From Nemertoderma westbladi (taxonomy: Eukaryota; Xenacoelomorpha; Nemertodermatida; Nemertodermatidae), in contig JAUCBJ010004567.1 of the NCBI GenBank assembly GCA_032718475.1, forward strand, positions 1-41,384: a stretch of DNA of 41,384 nucleotides, in the 5' to 3' direction. This document shows positions 1 through 10,347 of this stretch, one piece after another (positions within the stretch are counted from its first letter, which is position 1; every line of letters begins with the position of its first letter). Under the pieces are notes generated by a model. It worked only from the letters and a program-made list of their open reading frames with translations. It was not told where the DNA came from and ran no database searches. The position numbers were made by a program, and so were the translations under genes.

Positions 1-591
1 CTGAAAATCCGTATAAATCGATTTTATTGTATTAAAATATTCTTTTGGTCCAATTGTAAATTGGAAGCAAACAAACAGCGAAATTAATGAAATTACAATT
101 TTTTTATTTTGTGCATCACGCGCTTTATTGCCCGCGGTTGATGGTTTCCGCAATTTCATAATTATTGGCGTGTAGAACGCGATGCAGAGAATACTGGGCA
201 GAAATGAAATGAAAAAGGACTGAAAAACGCGCATAAGTTTTGTTTTATAACCAAAATTATCAGGAAAAAGATCTTTGGCGGGACAAGTAATTGTTAGTGG
301 AGCAAATGTTGCCCAACCTAGTACCACAACCTGAGAGCTGTCATGGAAATCGTTAACATTATTTTTATTGCAAATTATCATTTGGTAAATGGAGGAAAGT
401 CTAAACGAGTATAAAATCGGAATAGATATAATAAAAGAGAAAACCCAGCAGAAAAGGATCCAACAAGCTATGAGATTCATCGATGGTCGAGGGTGTGTAG
501 GAGTCATTATTGCACGGTATCGATCGTATGCAATGAATACCATATGATAGGAACTCGAATAGATCGAAACATAGTCGATGTAATTCTGTAT
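1..591 (-). CDS. Class A GPCR, exon 2 (TM3 to TM6, runs off the window)
   Basis: This exon is an open frame of 197 codons from a 3' splice acceptor (ATTTTAG at 592-598, read on the minus strand) to the window edge. Numbered after exon 1, D147 sits seven residues after C140, exactly the Cys3.25 to Asp3.32 spacing. D164-R165-Y166 is the DRY motif, 17 residues after D147. W185 is W4.50. C215 is a candidate second-loop disulfide cysteine. P273 is P5.50 and Y281 is Y5.58. TM6 runs about 304-326, with F317 at 6.44 and P323 at 6.50. Asp3.32 is the amine anchor in biogenic-amine and trace-amine receptors, so an aminergic-like receptor is the best guess. However, 6.48 is Ile rather than the usual Trp, and loop 2 is long, with about 45 residues between C215 and TM5. 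TM7 lies outside the window. A peptide or orphan receptor is possible. Confidence 0.88.
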   Translation of the reverse strand, partial: MQNYIDYVSIYSSSYHMVFIAYDRYRAIMTPTHPRPSMNLIACWILFCWVFSFIISIPILYSFRLSSIYQMIICNKNNVNDFHDSSQVVVLGWATFAPLTITCPAKDLFPDNFGYKTKLMRVFQSFFISFLPSILCIAFYTPIIMKLRKPSTAGNKARDAQNKKIVISLISLFVCFQFTIGPKEYFNTIKSIYTDFQ

Positions 592-729
592 CTAAAATAA
601 TATAATAAAATACTATAGCTATAGGTACTTAAAGTAAAATATATTGAATATTTATGAATATTTAATACAATATTGTAGATTATGAATACAGAATACCTGT
701 ATCACAATTTAGCTGTGCAATAAATATCA

Positions 730-1036
730 ATTTGTATGTCAATCAGAATAATTCCTTTTCTTCAACATCTGTTAACAGCTGGATTCAATTTCGTCTTTCT
801 TCCTCCACTAACTTCTTTCTCCCTCTCATTCACTCTTAGATCTTCCCTTTATTTTCTTCCCCTTTCCTTAGCGACCTCTAGACCTTCTTCCTCTGCGTCG
901 GTATCTCTTGGAACTTACTACATCTGGCCAACCCCCCTTAATCCCTGCCCCATATTATAGTTTGTGCGACGTCTGTTTGTTAGCTGCCTCTAATTGGTTT
1001 ACTAGGCGGAGTTTTAAGGAAATAAATAAATAATGG
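730..1036 (+). repeat. Pyrimidine-rich segment ending in an (AAAT)n tail
   Basis: The stretch 745-960 is strongly CT-rich and has a 74-codon open frame of low complexity that I do not believe codes. The segment ends in AAATAAATAAATAA at 1020-1033, which looks like the 3' tail of a retroposed element. I recognise no family. From 592 to 730 I see only AT-rich intron. Confidence 0.35.
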
Positions 1037-1228
1037 TTATTATTATATTACTCCTCTACAAATTATGTAATGATTCTGGTGTCAATGGAAAAGGTATAAA
1101 TATATATTAATTAATTATATTAAAGGTTAACAGTATTCAGGTGAACGATGGCCTCCATCTCTCTAAGATTATACGTCAAATTATTGGTTATATTTTATTT
1201 TATTATTGGTTAAATACAAGGAGACGTC

Positions 1229-1328
1229 GGCGTTACGTTGTGCCGACAGTCTCGGTGTTACGTTGTGCCAACAGTGTCGGTGTTACGTTGTGCCGACAGT
1301 GTCGGCGTTACGTTGTGCCGACAGTGTG
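1229..1328 (+). repeat. Four tandem copies of a 25-bp unit
   Basis: Four head-to-tail units of 25 bp begin at 1229, 1254, 1279 and 1304. The unit reads about GGCGTTACGTTGTGCCGACA followed by GTGTC. Copies differ at one or two positions. An inverted, partly degraded copy lies at 9500-9566, on the other side of the LINE2 region. Confidence 0.85.
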
Positions 1329-2010
1329 GCGGACTAAAACCTAAATAGAAATAGATGAAACGACCCAACAGGTAGTTGGGCGCTAAACCGCACAGTTTAC
1401 CGCAGCCCATTTAATCAATGTTAAAACAATTAATGTAATTTCCTGTTGAATTCACAGGCGACAGACAGACAATCAGGTACCGCAACGGTACCGTTGGGTG
1501 TGAACGTGCTCCGGGTAGTGTACCGCTCGCTTACTGCTTCAATACCGCCAGACTACTTTACCGCTCACGCACAGTAGGATGTGAACGGGGCTTAACCGCT
1601 TCAATTCTGCTAGACTAACCGTGTACAAAGGTCTCAGGAATTCTTAGCTGAACTCATTAGAGACAGAGTGTCGCCAATTAATAGGCTTCTCACCATGTAA
1701 CAGGCCCAGGTACTATATAACTAGAATTAGGACACCTTCAGACAGTGTTGCCATTTCATAATGGTGAAATCTATGGTAAAAAAAAGCAAACCTCAAGTAC
1801 CGGTGCCGGTACTTTTGATCTGGAACAAAGTGCAACCCTCCTGTGAAACAAAAATTAAACATCGCGACAACCCAAACAAACCATAGGAATTCTTTACATA
1901 CAGGTCGCAGTAATAGGCCAATCAGTTCTGTAAAGAGAGTCTCCACTGGGACCTTTTCCACCTCACCACCGAAATATTCATAATCAACAGACGAGAGACA
2001 AACAAACACA
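1329..2010 (+). other. Possible LINE2 5' untranslated region
   Basis: I see no gene here. The block 1485-1620 contains an imperfect direct duplication: segments at about 1498-1555 and 1576-1617 share 'gtgaacg', 'ccgcttcaat' and 'ccagacta/ctagacta'. A small dyad with 9-bp arms, AAGTACCGG and CCGGTACTT, lies near 1794-1813. The block sits directly before LINE2 ORF1, so it may be its 5' leader. This is inference. Confidence 0.3.
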
Positions 2011-3042
2011 ATGTCTGCTAGTACCGGTAATGAAAATGATGATGGCTTCCACATCCACACTCCAACACAACTAGATTTATCCTATCCCATCAACTGCACA
2101 CATTCCCCAAGAACAAGCATACCCCTGATAAACTTGGATACCCCTATACCCCTATACATCCAAAGCACCCCCGTACGCCTCCCACTCCGTAAAACACACC
2201 CTATCCAGGTAGATACATCCCAGGTACCAACTACATCTCAAATCTAACAACAATCTAATCAACATCTAAATCTTTTTCCAGATAATAATAGAAATTACTT
2301 AAATACTGAGGATGTTGTCAGGGCTGTTACGAAACCATGTCACAAGACTTCACCAATCCAGATGGTACTACTGGTTCAGACACAAAACTAAATGATGTTC
2401 ACAACTCTTCAAGCTCCAGCTCCTCTATCACTTCTGAAGATGACAATAATAAATACCTGCTAAATACTATAAATCCAACTTCCTCAACTCTGTGCGATCC
2501 TGGGAAAGAGCCATCCATATATGAAACAAAGCATAATCGTATAATTTCTAATCCAGAAACAATAGATGATTTCATTCAACACAATAACTCCTGGAAAATA
2601 CCACGAAATCCACTTCTCGGCATCCAGCATGCGCTTCTCAGGGAAAACAACAGAGCGCAAAATGCAATCTAAAAATACCTATCTCAAACAGATTCAGTGA
2701 GCTTGATATTGACACTAAAATATCAACTTTAATAAAACAACAAAACGACTTTCTCAGTAACCTCAATCAGATAAACTCCAGAGCACAATCTCTAAGAAGC
2801 AATTCCCAACATTCTCAAGCCTCATAGGTAAACATCAGAAACCACCATAATAACAACAGTACTACCAGTAATGAAATGGAAACTTTCACAATCTTAGTGT
2901 CTGGACTCCCTAGCAACTGCAACTCTCTATCTCTATCTAACTTCTGTCATGGGCAAACTGGAACATTCCCTGCCGATATCAAGGTGAATGATTCACAAGG
3001 CACCCACCAAGGCAGGGTAGCTTTGGTCACTGTCCGGCGCCA
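2011..3042 (+). pseudogene. LINE2 ORF1, degenerate
   Basis: Open frames at 2011-2247, 2337-2672, about 2670-2825 and 2876 onward together give a serine/threonine/asparagine-rich N-terminus followed by a short domain. The domain starts TILVSGLP near 2885 and contains RVALVTVRR near 3016-3040. This pattern resembles the beta1 and beta3 strands of the RRM found in ORF1 proteins of several LINE clades, which bind the element RNA. The frames are separated by stops and shifts. LINE1 interrupts the last frame at 3042, and the reading continues in frame from 5791 to about 5940. The RRM reading is an inference from pattern. Confidence 0.55.
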
Positions 3043-3368
3043 GATAGATAGATTTATTTTATACATTATGTAAAAACAATAACAAATACACCAAACAATG
3101 TACCGGTATAAAGGTAATGTCCAACATAACATATAGGATTACCCCTAAAGCTTTGCAGCTTATTTCCAAGGGGGTCCTTTATGTTACTTGGTTACAAATA
3201 CAATATTACACTACGCTAACCTAAAACCAATATAAAACGTAATTACACTATGTACATGTACAACTTTACCGAGAGCGTGACAATGCCCGACTCAACGATA
3301 AAGATGTAATGTACAGAACAATTTATTATAAAACGTAATTACAGTATAAATAGTAAATAATTAATAAA
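3043..3368 (-). other. LINE1 3' untranslated region and tail
   Basis: No gene is present. This is the AT-rich tail downstream of the reverse-transcriptase stop, ending in a short ATCT microsatellite. A similar ATCTATCTATCTAT end preceded by AATAAAC is seen antisense at 19163-19176, which suggests related 3' ends. Confidence 0.6.
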
Positions 3369-5195
3369 CTAATAACTTACTGTAGGACTATTGTACCTAT
3401 TTTTACATTGCACACGGAGATGAGATTTAACTGCAGATTTAAAAGAATGTTGATTATTTAGGTTTTTAATTTCATTAGGCAGAGCGTTCCAATTTTTTAT
3501 GCCGTTAAAAAAGAAAGTATCAGATTCAAAGGATTTACAGTTCGGGAGGTAGAAGTTTGAAGCACTAGCTCTGGTACTGTAAGAGTGTGTATCGCGTACT
3601 CTGTTGAATTTTTGTTTTAGGTAATTGGGACATTTACCATTATACACTTTATGCACATGGTTAAGGCGTAGCTGCTTAACTCTACTATCTAAGTTAAGTA
3701 GTCCAGATTCAGAAAAGTCATCTGGAGTTAGGTGGTGCCTAGGTTTGTAGTCTTTAATAAATCGTACTACTTTATTCTGAGCTACTTGTAATTTACATTT
3801 AAGCTGTTTGGTTAAGCCTTCATACCAAGAAGAGCACGCATAGTCCATGTGACACTGTATTAAAGAAGAGCAAAGTAACTTGCGGGAGTCGGTGTTCAAA
3901 CTATTTTTATTTCTGTATAGAAACCTAAGCCTACTGTTAACTTTCGAGAAAATATTTTTCACTGTACTTTCTCCTGATAAGCAGTTATCCAATGTGGCGC
4001 CTAAATATTTAACTTCCTTTTTATTTTCAATCTTATGTCCATTACTAGTGACTTCAAACTTAGTTACCTTCTTTAACTTTCTTTTGGAACCAAACAAAAA
4101 ACTTTCAGTTTTACCGTAGTGAATGGATAGCTTATTATCAACCAACCACTCATTACAGGATTCTAGAACTGCACTTAACTTTTGGGAAATATGGATAGGA
4201 TCTTTATGAGAGAAAATAAGAGCACTGTCGTCGGCATATAAAATCAGTTTAAAATCGGGATCTATACTACTTATCATATCATTTACATAGCATACAAAAA
4301 GCAGAGGACCTAATATACTACCTTGCGGTACACCACAGGTAATCTCTTGTACAGTAGACAGCGATTTGCTAATGACTACAGTTTGACCTCTGTCTGACAG
4401 GTAGGACTTGAACCAGTCTATAGAACCTACACCCATCAGGCCTAACTTACCAAGCAGAATTTCGTGATCTACAGTATCGAAAGCCTTTTGTAGGTCCAAC
4501 ATTACCATACCAGTATATAAACCCTTTGCGTTATTACATCTAATTGTATCAGTTAAGTTAATAAGGCAGGTGTCTGTAGAATATGATTTACGAAAACCGG
4601 ACTGAAGTTCATAGATCAGATTTAGCCTACTAAGATGTGCCTCCAGCTGTAGAAAAACAGAACGTTCTAGAATTTTAGATACAATACTTAAGATACTAAC
4701 AGGTCTGTAATTACAGGGTTCTACTTTACTATTCTTTTTATACAGAGGAACAACCTTAGCTAATTTCAGTTCGTCTGGTACTACATTATCTACGATAGAG
4801 TAATTAATAATAAAAGTAATAGGCACTTTAAGTACTTCAGCACCATCCTTAAGAAAACGGGCAGGTATTAGATCTAGACCGGTACTTTTTGAGGCTGATA
4901 GGCTAAGTAGATTTTTAAAAACGAAATCCTCAGAAACGGGTTTTAAAAATAACTTTTCTGAATTTTGTAACTTTTCTAAATAAAAATTTTTTAGAGTTTC
5001 GGACCCTATACTATATTTATTACTTGATAACGGTAATTTCTTAACTAAATTAGAGGCAACATTAGTAAAATAATTATTAAATAAATTACTAACTAGAGTA
5101 TGATCATGAATCAGCTCACCGTTATCTTGCAGAACAATATTCGATTTAGATTTGAGGTTTTTACAGTATAACCTAAAGATTTTAGGGTAGACCAT
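3369..5195 (-). CDS. LINE1 reverse transcriptase, long intact frame
   Basis: This is a 608-codon open frame covering the whole reverse transcriptase plus thumb and C-terminal domain. Palm motif A is [12 protein letters not shown] (residues 233-244) and [13 protein letters not shown] is residues 288-300. The catalytic YADD is at 320-323. The C-terminal tail contains [12 protein letters not shown], a signature of CR1/Jockey-like LINE proteins. The enzyme would copy the element RNA at a nicked target. No stop interrupts the frame, although the upstream part is shifted and truncated, so the copy is not autonomous. The start at 5195 is not the biological start. Confidence 0.88.
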   Translation of the reverse strand: MVYPKIFRLYCKNLKSKSNIVLQDNGELIHDHTLVSNLFNNYFTNVASNLVKKLPLSSNKYSIGSETLKNFYLEKLQNSEKLFLKPVSEDFVFKNLLSLSASKSTGLDLIPARFLKDGAEVLKVPITFIINYSIVDNVVPDELKLAKVVPLYKKNSKVEPCNYRPVSILSIVSKILERSVFLQLEAHLSRLNLIYELQSGFRKSYSTDTCLINLTDTIRCNNAKGLYTGMVMLDLQKAFDTVDHEILLGKLGLMGVGSIDWFKSYLSDRGQTVVISKSLSTVQEITCGVPQGSILGPLLFVCYVNDMISSIDPDFKLILYADDSALIFSHKDPIHISQKLSAVLESCNEWLVDNKLSIHYGKTESFLFGSKRKLKKVTKFEVTSNGHKIENKKEVKYLGATLDNCLSGESTVKNIFSKVNSRLRFLYRNKNSLNTDSRKLLCSSLIQCHMDYACSSWYEGLTKQLKCKLQVAQNKVVRFIKDYKPRHHLTPDDFSESGLLNLDSRVKQLRLNHVHKVYNGKCPNYLKQKFNRVRDTHSYSTRASASNFYLPNCKSFESDTFFFNGIKNWNALPNEIKNLNNQHSFKSAVKSHLRVQCKNRYNSPTVSY

Positions 5196-5791
5196 AGACT
5201 TTTAGGATTATCTTTATTCTCACTTATTTTGTTGTACAAATATTCAGATTTCGCTTTTTTTATTTCCCGTTGGACAAGGTTTCTATATTTGCAGTAATTA
5301 TTATAATCAGCTAAAACACGGTATTTCCTAAATTTATACAAATAGTTATCTCTTTCTCTGATATTACTAAGAATACCCGAGGTCATCCAGGGCTCAGTGC
5401 GTTGTTTAAGACTAATTTCTTTAATTGGTGCTACAGTATTAAGTGCCTTTAAAAATATATCTTTAAAAACAGTGTACGCAAGGTTAATGTCAGCGGCCTT
5501 AAAACAGGGTTCCCAGTCAGAATTAACTAACAAACTTAAAAAGCGTTCCTTGCTGTAATTTTTCATAGACCTAACTGTTACTGTTTTATGATCCCCGAAA
5601 AAAGATTTTTGTGTCTTTCTTGTGCAAAAAACTATAAAATGATCGCTTAGACCTATAGGTAAAACCCCAGATTGAGAAATAATATCGGTATTATTACAAA
5701 GGATGTGATCTAGTAAAGTAGAAGTTTTACTGGTAATTCTGGTAGAATCTCGAATAATTTGTTTTAAACCAAACAAATTTAATTGCGCCAT
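5111..5791 (-). pseudogene. LINE1 endonuclease C-terminus and linker
   Basis: This frame of about 226 codons begins inside the AP-endonuclease (exonuclease/endonuclease/phosphatase fold) that nicks target DNA for target-primed reverse transcription. The conserved SDH motif of the active site is at residues 49-51, inside GLSDHFIVF. The N-terminal catalytic part is missing. The rest is the basic linker leading to the reverse transcriptase. The frame overlaps the next one by 85 bp. A single-base shift near an A-run around 5160-5175 separates the two, so the original protein was continuous. The ATG at 5791 is an internal methionine or chance. Confidence 0.8.
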
Positions 5792-6339
5792 GAGTTATCT
5801 ACTTATATCCAAGAAGCATTCTGGCCTGGGTCCAATATAAAAATATATCTTAATCCACCTACAAACAAACAAACTCCACACAGCATTTCCCCTACCTTTT
5901 CCAATTCGACTGGTACTGCCTCTGGTAATCAATCACCAACATGATTGTCTTGGTAAAGACAATCAACTGTAGGACTACAACCACTGGGAACATGAATATT
6001 TCTTCCTCAAAACAGAACCATTGCAGTCGTAAAACCTTTCTCCCAACACCTCTCCTGAGACAATCTAGCAAGTGCCAAAGGATCAACCCCTATGTAGCAG
6101 TGCAGTCTCTCTGCACCAGCCTCTAGAGATCTAACCAACACCATTTTTAGAAATACCAAAGAATACCTGCAATCACCACTTTGACCATGAAGCTCTAAAA
6201 GATAGTTACTCTACTAGGCAGATTACAAATGGATTTTTATCAAAAATGGGAAATATCAATAAAGACGACAATGAGACTAAAATGACCATCTCCATCACTA
6301 CTACTCCATCTCCATCTCCATCACTACCATCAATTGTCA
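5791..6339 (+). pseudogene. LINE2 ORF1 end and start of the endonuclease ORF
   Basis: Continuing the frame from before LINE1, 5791-5940 reads as a proline/threonine/serine-rich ORF1 tail that ends at a TGA. The rest is heavily mutated LINE2 sequence. A CCATCT-rich microsatellite is at 6282-6330. Confidence 0.5.
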
Positions 6340-6932
6340 GGGGTATCTAAGAAACAAAGACTATGTTTGGTCAATTTTAATTAAAGACAATCCAGACATT
6401 CTCGTTTTGCAAGAACACTGGCTTAGTGCTAGACAAGCTATATTCCACTTTCATCCCCAAAGAATACCACCAGGGTATAAATGTATATACTCTGTGTCAA
6501 ATCAAATGTATGTTCCGAAATTAAGGGTTCGGGGAGAAGGTGGGGTGGCCATATTCATAAGAGAAACCATACTGCTCTAGAATAGAAACTGATTCTGACA
6601 GGGCAGTTGGTATCTCAGTCAAAGGTTACTTTAGTGAGAATGTTGTCATTATTGGTGAATATTTGCTGAGTGACTGTGGACTCAATGGCAATCGTGCAGA
6701 TTATCTGAAAGAATGTGCTCTACTATCTAATATAATAGAAGATTCATCATGCCAGCAAATTATAATAGCGGGGGACATTAATGGAACACTCCCCAAAAAC
6801 AATATGGGGAATATACACTCATCTAATTTTGGAAATATCTTTGTAGACAGTATAAAAAACCACTTCAACCTGCATATATCCGCTGCAGCAGATATCACAC
6901 TTGGTTCCAATGTATCATATCGTCTAGTCTAA
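6340..6932 (+). pseudogene. LINE2 AP-endonuclease, degenerate
   Basis: Fragments of an AP-type endonuclease are spread over shifted frames. The block DILVLQEHWL (about 6393-6425) carries the conserved catalytic glutamate. GEGGVAIFIRE lies near 6533-6570. IIIAGDING, the counterpart of the usual GDFN motif, lies near 6758-6785. At least one stop and frame changes separate the blocks. The domain would nick the target for reverse transcription. It is inactive here. Confidence 0.72.
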
Positions 6933-7079
6933 GGATGGTACTATACTGCGATCCTCTCTAATAGATTATATATATTGCAGTCTCAAGTGACATTTTTAAG
7001 ACATTTTCCATACTAAAATCAGAAATCAAGAATACAACACCTGACATCAATGCAGACAATCTTCACACAAGATATACTC

Positions 7080-7978
7080 AGTTTTCAGCCAGGGAGAGCG
7101 AGATATAAAACCAATCCTACAACAAGACCAATCTGATAACACTGATCCTACAGAACTAGTGACTCCCGACATGGTAGCTGAAGCCATCAAATCTCTGCAT
7201 AAGGGAAAGGCAACTGACTCCAAATCACTCAGTGCTAAACACCTTATTTATGCTCCGACAGGTGAAATATGCGGGGTACTAGCATGACTCCCTCTATGAC
7301 AACTAGCCTGTTAATTCCCATTGTAAAAGGTAGTGGCAGAGATATTCACAACACAGGGAGTTATCGAGGAATTTCTGTCGTATCTATAGTGACTAAGGTA
7401 TGGGAGATGCTAATATCGGTGGAAATAAAGGCAATTGAGACTAGCGACCTCCAATTTGGATATAAACCAAAACTAAATACAGAACTTCCTCACCTCCTGG
7501 CTAGCAAAATTATAAAGTATTTCATCCAAGGTGGATCCCCTGTACATCTGCTGTATTTAGATCTTTCGAGTGCTTTCGATACTGTCAGCTACTCCAAACT
7601 ATTTTAGAAACTAGACAAAACATCCTTGAATAAGTCTACCCTATCTGAACTCTACTCATATTATTCTCAATCGCAAGCCATCTTAAGTATTAACCAATAT
7701 ACCTCACAAGATCCTATTCAGGTCAAATGTGGTGTCCGACAAGGCGGGTTCTTTCACCACTTCTCTTTAACATTTATTTATCTGATTTATTTAGAGAACT
7801 TAGCGCATCACACAGAGGACTACACATAAATCATCAGTGCAATTCATTACTAAGCTATGCCGATGATATACTTTTACTCGCCAATCTACTATCAGATTTA
7901 GAGGCTATGCTGGAAATATGTCAGAAATACTTTATAAGTCATAATCTTGTCTTGAATGTAAAAAAACCCACTACATGA
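7080..7978 (+). pseudogene. LINE2 reverse transcriptase, degenerate
   Basis: Reverse-transcriptase blocks occur in order. First is an N-terminal linker with AIKSLHKGKATDSKSL (about 7180-7230), then GSYRGISVVSIVTKVWE (about 7357-7410). Palm motif A is LYLDLSSAFDTVSY (about 7552-7595). GVRQGG with SPLLFNIYLSDLF follows (about 7730-7795), and the catalytic SYADDILLLA is at about 7852-7882. A stop at 7605 and a frameshift around 7745 break it. This clearly differs from LINE1 and LINE-A in its palm motifs, so it is a third family. Confidence 0.85.
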
Positions 7979-8149
7979 TCTGCAACCCTAAGGGAGGATA
8001 TACAAAGGAACAATCCCTCTTACAAATCAGTGGTTTAACTGTCAACCCTAAAAATAAATGTGACTTTCTGGGTCTACCGTTGCCTGCTACAAAGGAAAAT
8101 TTGTCTAATCACTTCTAACAGAAGCTATGGGTAAATGTCTCTAAGGTAA

Positions 8150-8680
8150 ATGTAAAGGTAATGCGGGTTAGCTGTTGATACAGTTCCACTACAGGTCACA
8201 GCCATGATATGGAGGTCTTTATGTATTCCGTCAGCAATGTATGGTGCAGCGTTAATAAATTCATCCCTTATAGATAATATTAATACCATCTTCCGAAAAG
8301 CAATGCGGTCAATTTTGAGATTAGGGAACTACATTTCAGATGATGTTCTATACGCTCTTTTCTCTACACACAGCTTAACCACCTTCATTACGAAATCTAA
8401 ATGCAGGGACATATATGGGGCATTTAACAGCGGGAATGACAAGATGGTTTACTTTTTCAGCCATATTCTATCACGGCACTTGTGTGGTCTGCAGAATGAT
8501 GACATTTTTGAAGACTACCAAATCGAGTCATGGAGATCCGGTCTGCCAAGTCTGCAGTCATTGTGCTAGCATCAGTACTCATTACAGCGATGTTTTAAAG
8601 ATACCAGTAACACAGGCGAAATTGTACGATTTAGGGATCAACATAACTATGTATATTTGTGGTCACTCCTGAATAACATC
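8150..8680 (+). pseudogene. LINE2 thumb and C-terminal region
   Basis: The frame at 8204-8569 carries a thumb-like region with PSAMYGAALI and NTIFRKAMRSILRLGNY, matching the 'LYG...R..LR' pattern that follows the palm in LINE enzymes. Stops interrupt the surrounding sequence, and a frameshift near 8540 moves the reading into another frame up to 8672. Confidence 0.65.
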
Positions 8681-9335
8681 CATCACACTTTTACTAACAA
8701 GAAAGAATGTATTTACGAGTACTATGGTATACCATATAAGTCTACATGAGAAATCTTTGCTAAAGCTTGCTTATTTTGTTATTAACTCAATAAGAGGGGG
8801 GGGGGGGGGGGTAATAAATATGATATTGTCATTGGGGTTATCTATGTTTATACTATATGGCAGATGGATGGACAAATCGCCTGACAATACATCGTTTATT
8901 TTGGGCTTTTGGGAAAATAAAGTATACTATGGTTGGACAAATATTCACATTCTGTAACCATATGCCTCATGAATATTTCATTTGGGGAGGGGGGGGGGGG
9001 GGGCTAATATGTATTTAATATTATTTTAATTTCCTTTGTGCTTTTGCTTTTTATATGCCAGATTTGATAAATAATCCCGACAACAGTAAAATCTACAGTA
9101 CTATGAGCATTTCTGAGTTTTGTGCATATTACTTACACTGAAACTGCATAATGATTTTTTACATATGCAACTTGTGCAACTGTAACTATATTTACTTGTG
9201 CAACTATACAAACTTACTCCACCATATATATCTGTCACATTTTATATTTTAATCAGTGCATGACAATTTTATTTTGTGTTTAACTGAATATAGCCACCGG
9301 GGCGTAAACCGGGAATGAAATGAAAAATGACTCTA
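8681..9335 (+). other. LINE2 3' untranslated region with two poly-G runs
   Basis: No gene is present. G-runs of 16 (8796-8811) and 15 (8989-9003) interrupt AT-rich sequence. The last 75 bp, from AATCAGTGCATGAC at 9251 to GGGAATGAAATGAAA, recur antisense at 37790-37875, which fixes the 3' end of the element. Confidence 0.65.
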
Positions 9336-9735
9336 TACTGAAGCTACACAAAGGAGCAGGATAAGATGAGAAGTGATTTTCTAATAATAACGTACACAAT
9401 CAGATTATTACATACTCCTTCTTTAACAAAGCCGCATCCAACTCCCTAAATAGCCTGTGTGCTGTATACGTGATACGTGATATACGTGACTGTATATGTG
9501 TTACGCCGACACTCATCACATTATCTGCACACTGTCGGCACAACGTTATGCCGACACTGTCGGCACAGCATTTGCACCCGAGTATTTGGGTGTTATATCG
9601 GCTGTTTGAAATTCATTCAATTTACATCAAATTTCTGTAGAAACTGGAATTAAATTATTTAATAATGAAAATCGCACCCATTGCCACCACATATGCATTA
9701 ACCACCCTTGCACTTAAATTAAATAAATTAATAAT
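9336..9735. other. Intron sequence with an inverted copy of the 25-bp repeat
   Basis: No gene is seen. At 9500-9566 the motifs CACTGTCGGCACAACGTTAT and GACACTGTCGGCACA are the reverse complement of the tandem units at 1229-1328. The rest is AT-rich, with a TAATAATAATAA run near 9726-9740. Confidence 0.6.
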
Positions 9736-9745
9736 AATAAATTAT

Positions 9746-10089
9746 TAAAAATCAACAAACCTTCATCAAAGACATTCTACATAACACCCAAATCCAATTA
9801 AACTCAGACGTTCTAGAACTCTACAAACTATATCGATCTAATCGCAACGAAAATTTCAACCAACAACAATACGAATTAGGACCGGCATTCAAGTCAAATA
9901 CTTGGAGAAACAGTAACCAGGAAAACCAACAAATAATAACAAGATTTACATCTCACGGCTTCCATACTTCTCTCCATTGTCCAACCTCCGAATATATCTT
10001 TAAATTCCGTCTCAACTTCGCCAGTCACCGATACAACGCCCTTGCTTGCCTACAGAGCCCCCCTTTATCAACTCTAGCTAACCTCTAGC
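9746..10089 (+). CDS. Unrecognised open frame without ATG
   Basis: An open frame of about 113 codons runs from just after a TAA to a TAG at 10087-10089, with no starting methionine. It is rich in asparagine and glutamine. Its second half contains ITRFTSHGFHTSLHCP followed by SHRYNALAC. Spacing of His, Cys and aromatic residues loosely recalls C-terminal His/Cys regions of some non-LTR elements, but I cannot assign it. It may be a retroelement fragment, a stray exon, or chance. It directly precedes a SINE. Confidence 0.3.
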
Positions 10090-10347
10090 TACCTTATATT
10101 ATGTTATGCTGCGGGCAAGCAGCAGCTTGGTCTAGTGGTGACATTACTGTGCTTCCGATAAGGGAGCCCAGGTTCGATCCCATGGGGCAGCACTGTTTGG
10201 GCACAGTGCTTTAAATGCTGCAGCATAGCCCAACCCCGGCTTTCATCCTTCAGTGGTCGATAAATGGGAACCAAGGCAACTTGGGAAACAGAGTGGAAGG
10301 GTTTACTGTGGAAAATCACCCATGGTGGTGAACAGGCATTCCTTGGC

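Larger units (their letters stand above)
3043..5784 (-). mobile_element. LINE1: 5'-truncated CR1/Jockey-type LINE inserted in LINE2
   Basis: This minus-strand LINE starts within its endonuclease domain (5' truncation, typical of incomplete reverse transcription). It ends with a 3' tail of ATCTATCTATC read on the minus strand at 3043-3054. Flanking 6-bp copies of GCGCCA at 3037-3042 and 5785-5790 fit a target-site duplication. Removing one copy plus the element lets LINE2 ORF1 read through. It carries a long reverse-transcriptase frame and one frameshift, so it is younger than its host. Confidence 0.85.
2011..9335 (+). mobile_element. LINE2: degenerate non-LTR retrotransposon, split by LINE1
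   Basis: This is a nearly full-length plus-strand LINE of about 4.6 kb once the 2.7-kb LINE1 insertion is removed. In order it has an ORF1 with an RRM-like stretch, an AP-endonuclease, a reverse transcriptase with YADD, a C-terminal region, and a 3' UTR ending near GGGAATGAAATGAAA at 9310-9325. Stops and frameshifts interrupt every domain, so it is dead. A second, antisense copy of its 3' end lies at 37790-37875. The motif set fits the Jockey/CR1/L2 assemblage, but I cannot assign a clade by eye. Confidence 0.8.

Noticed and set aside
736-960. 74-codon protein with hydrophobic, serine-rich sequence
   Set aside because: It is a translated pyrimidine tract inside the GPCR intron; composition alone explains the frame.
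1141-1344. 67-codon protein ending in Val/Cys/Arg repeats
   Set aside because: It is the translated 25-bp tandem repeat.
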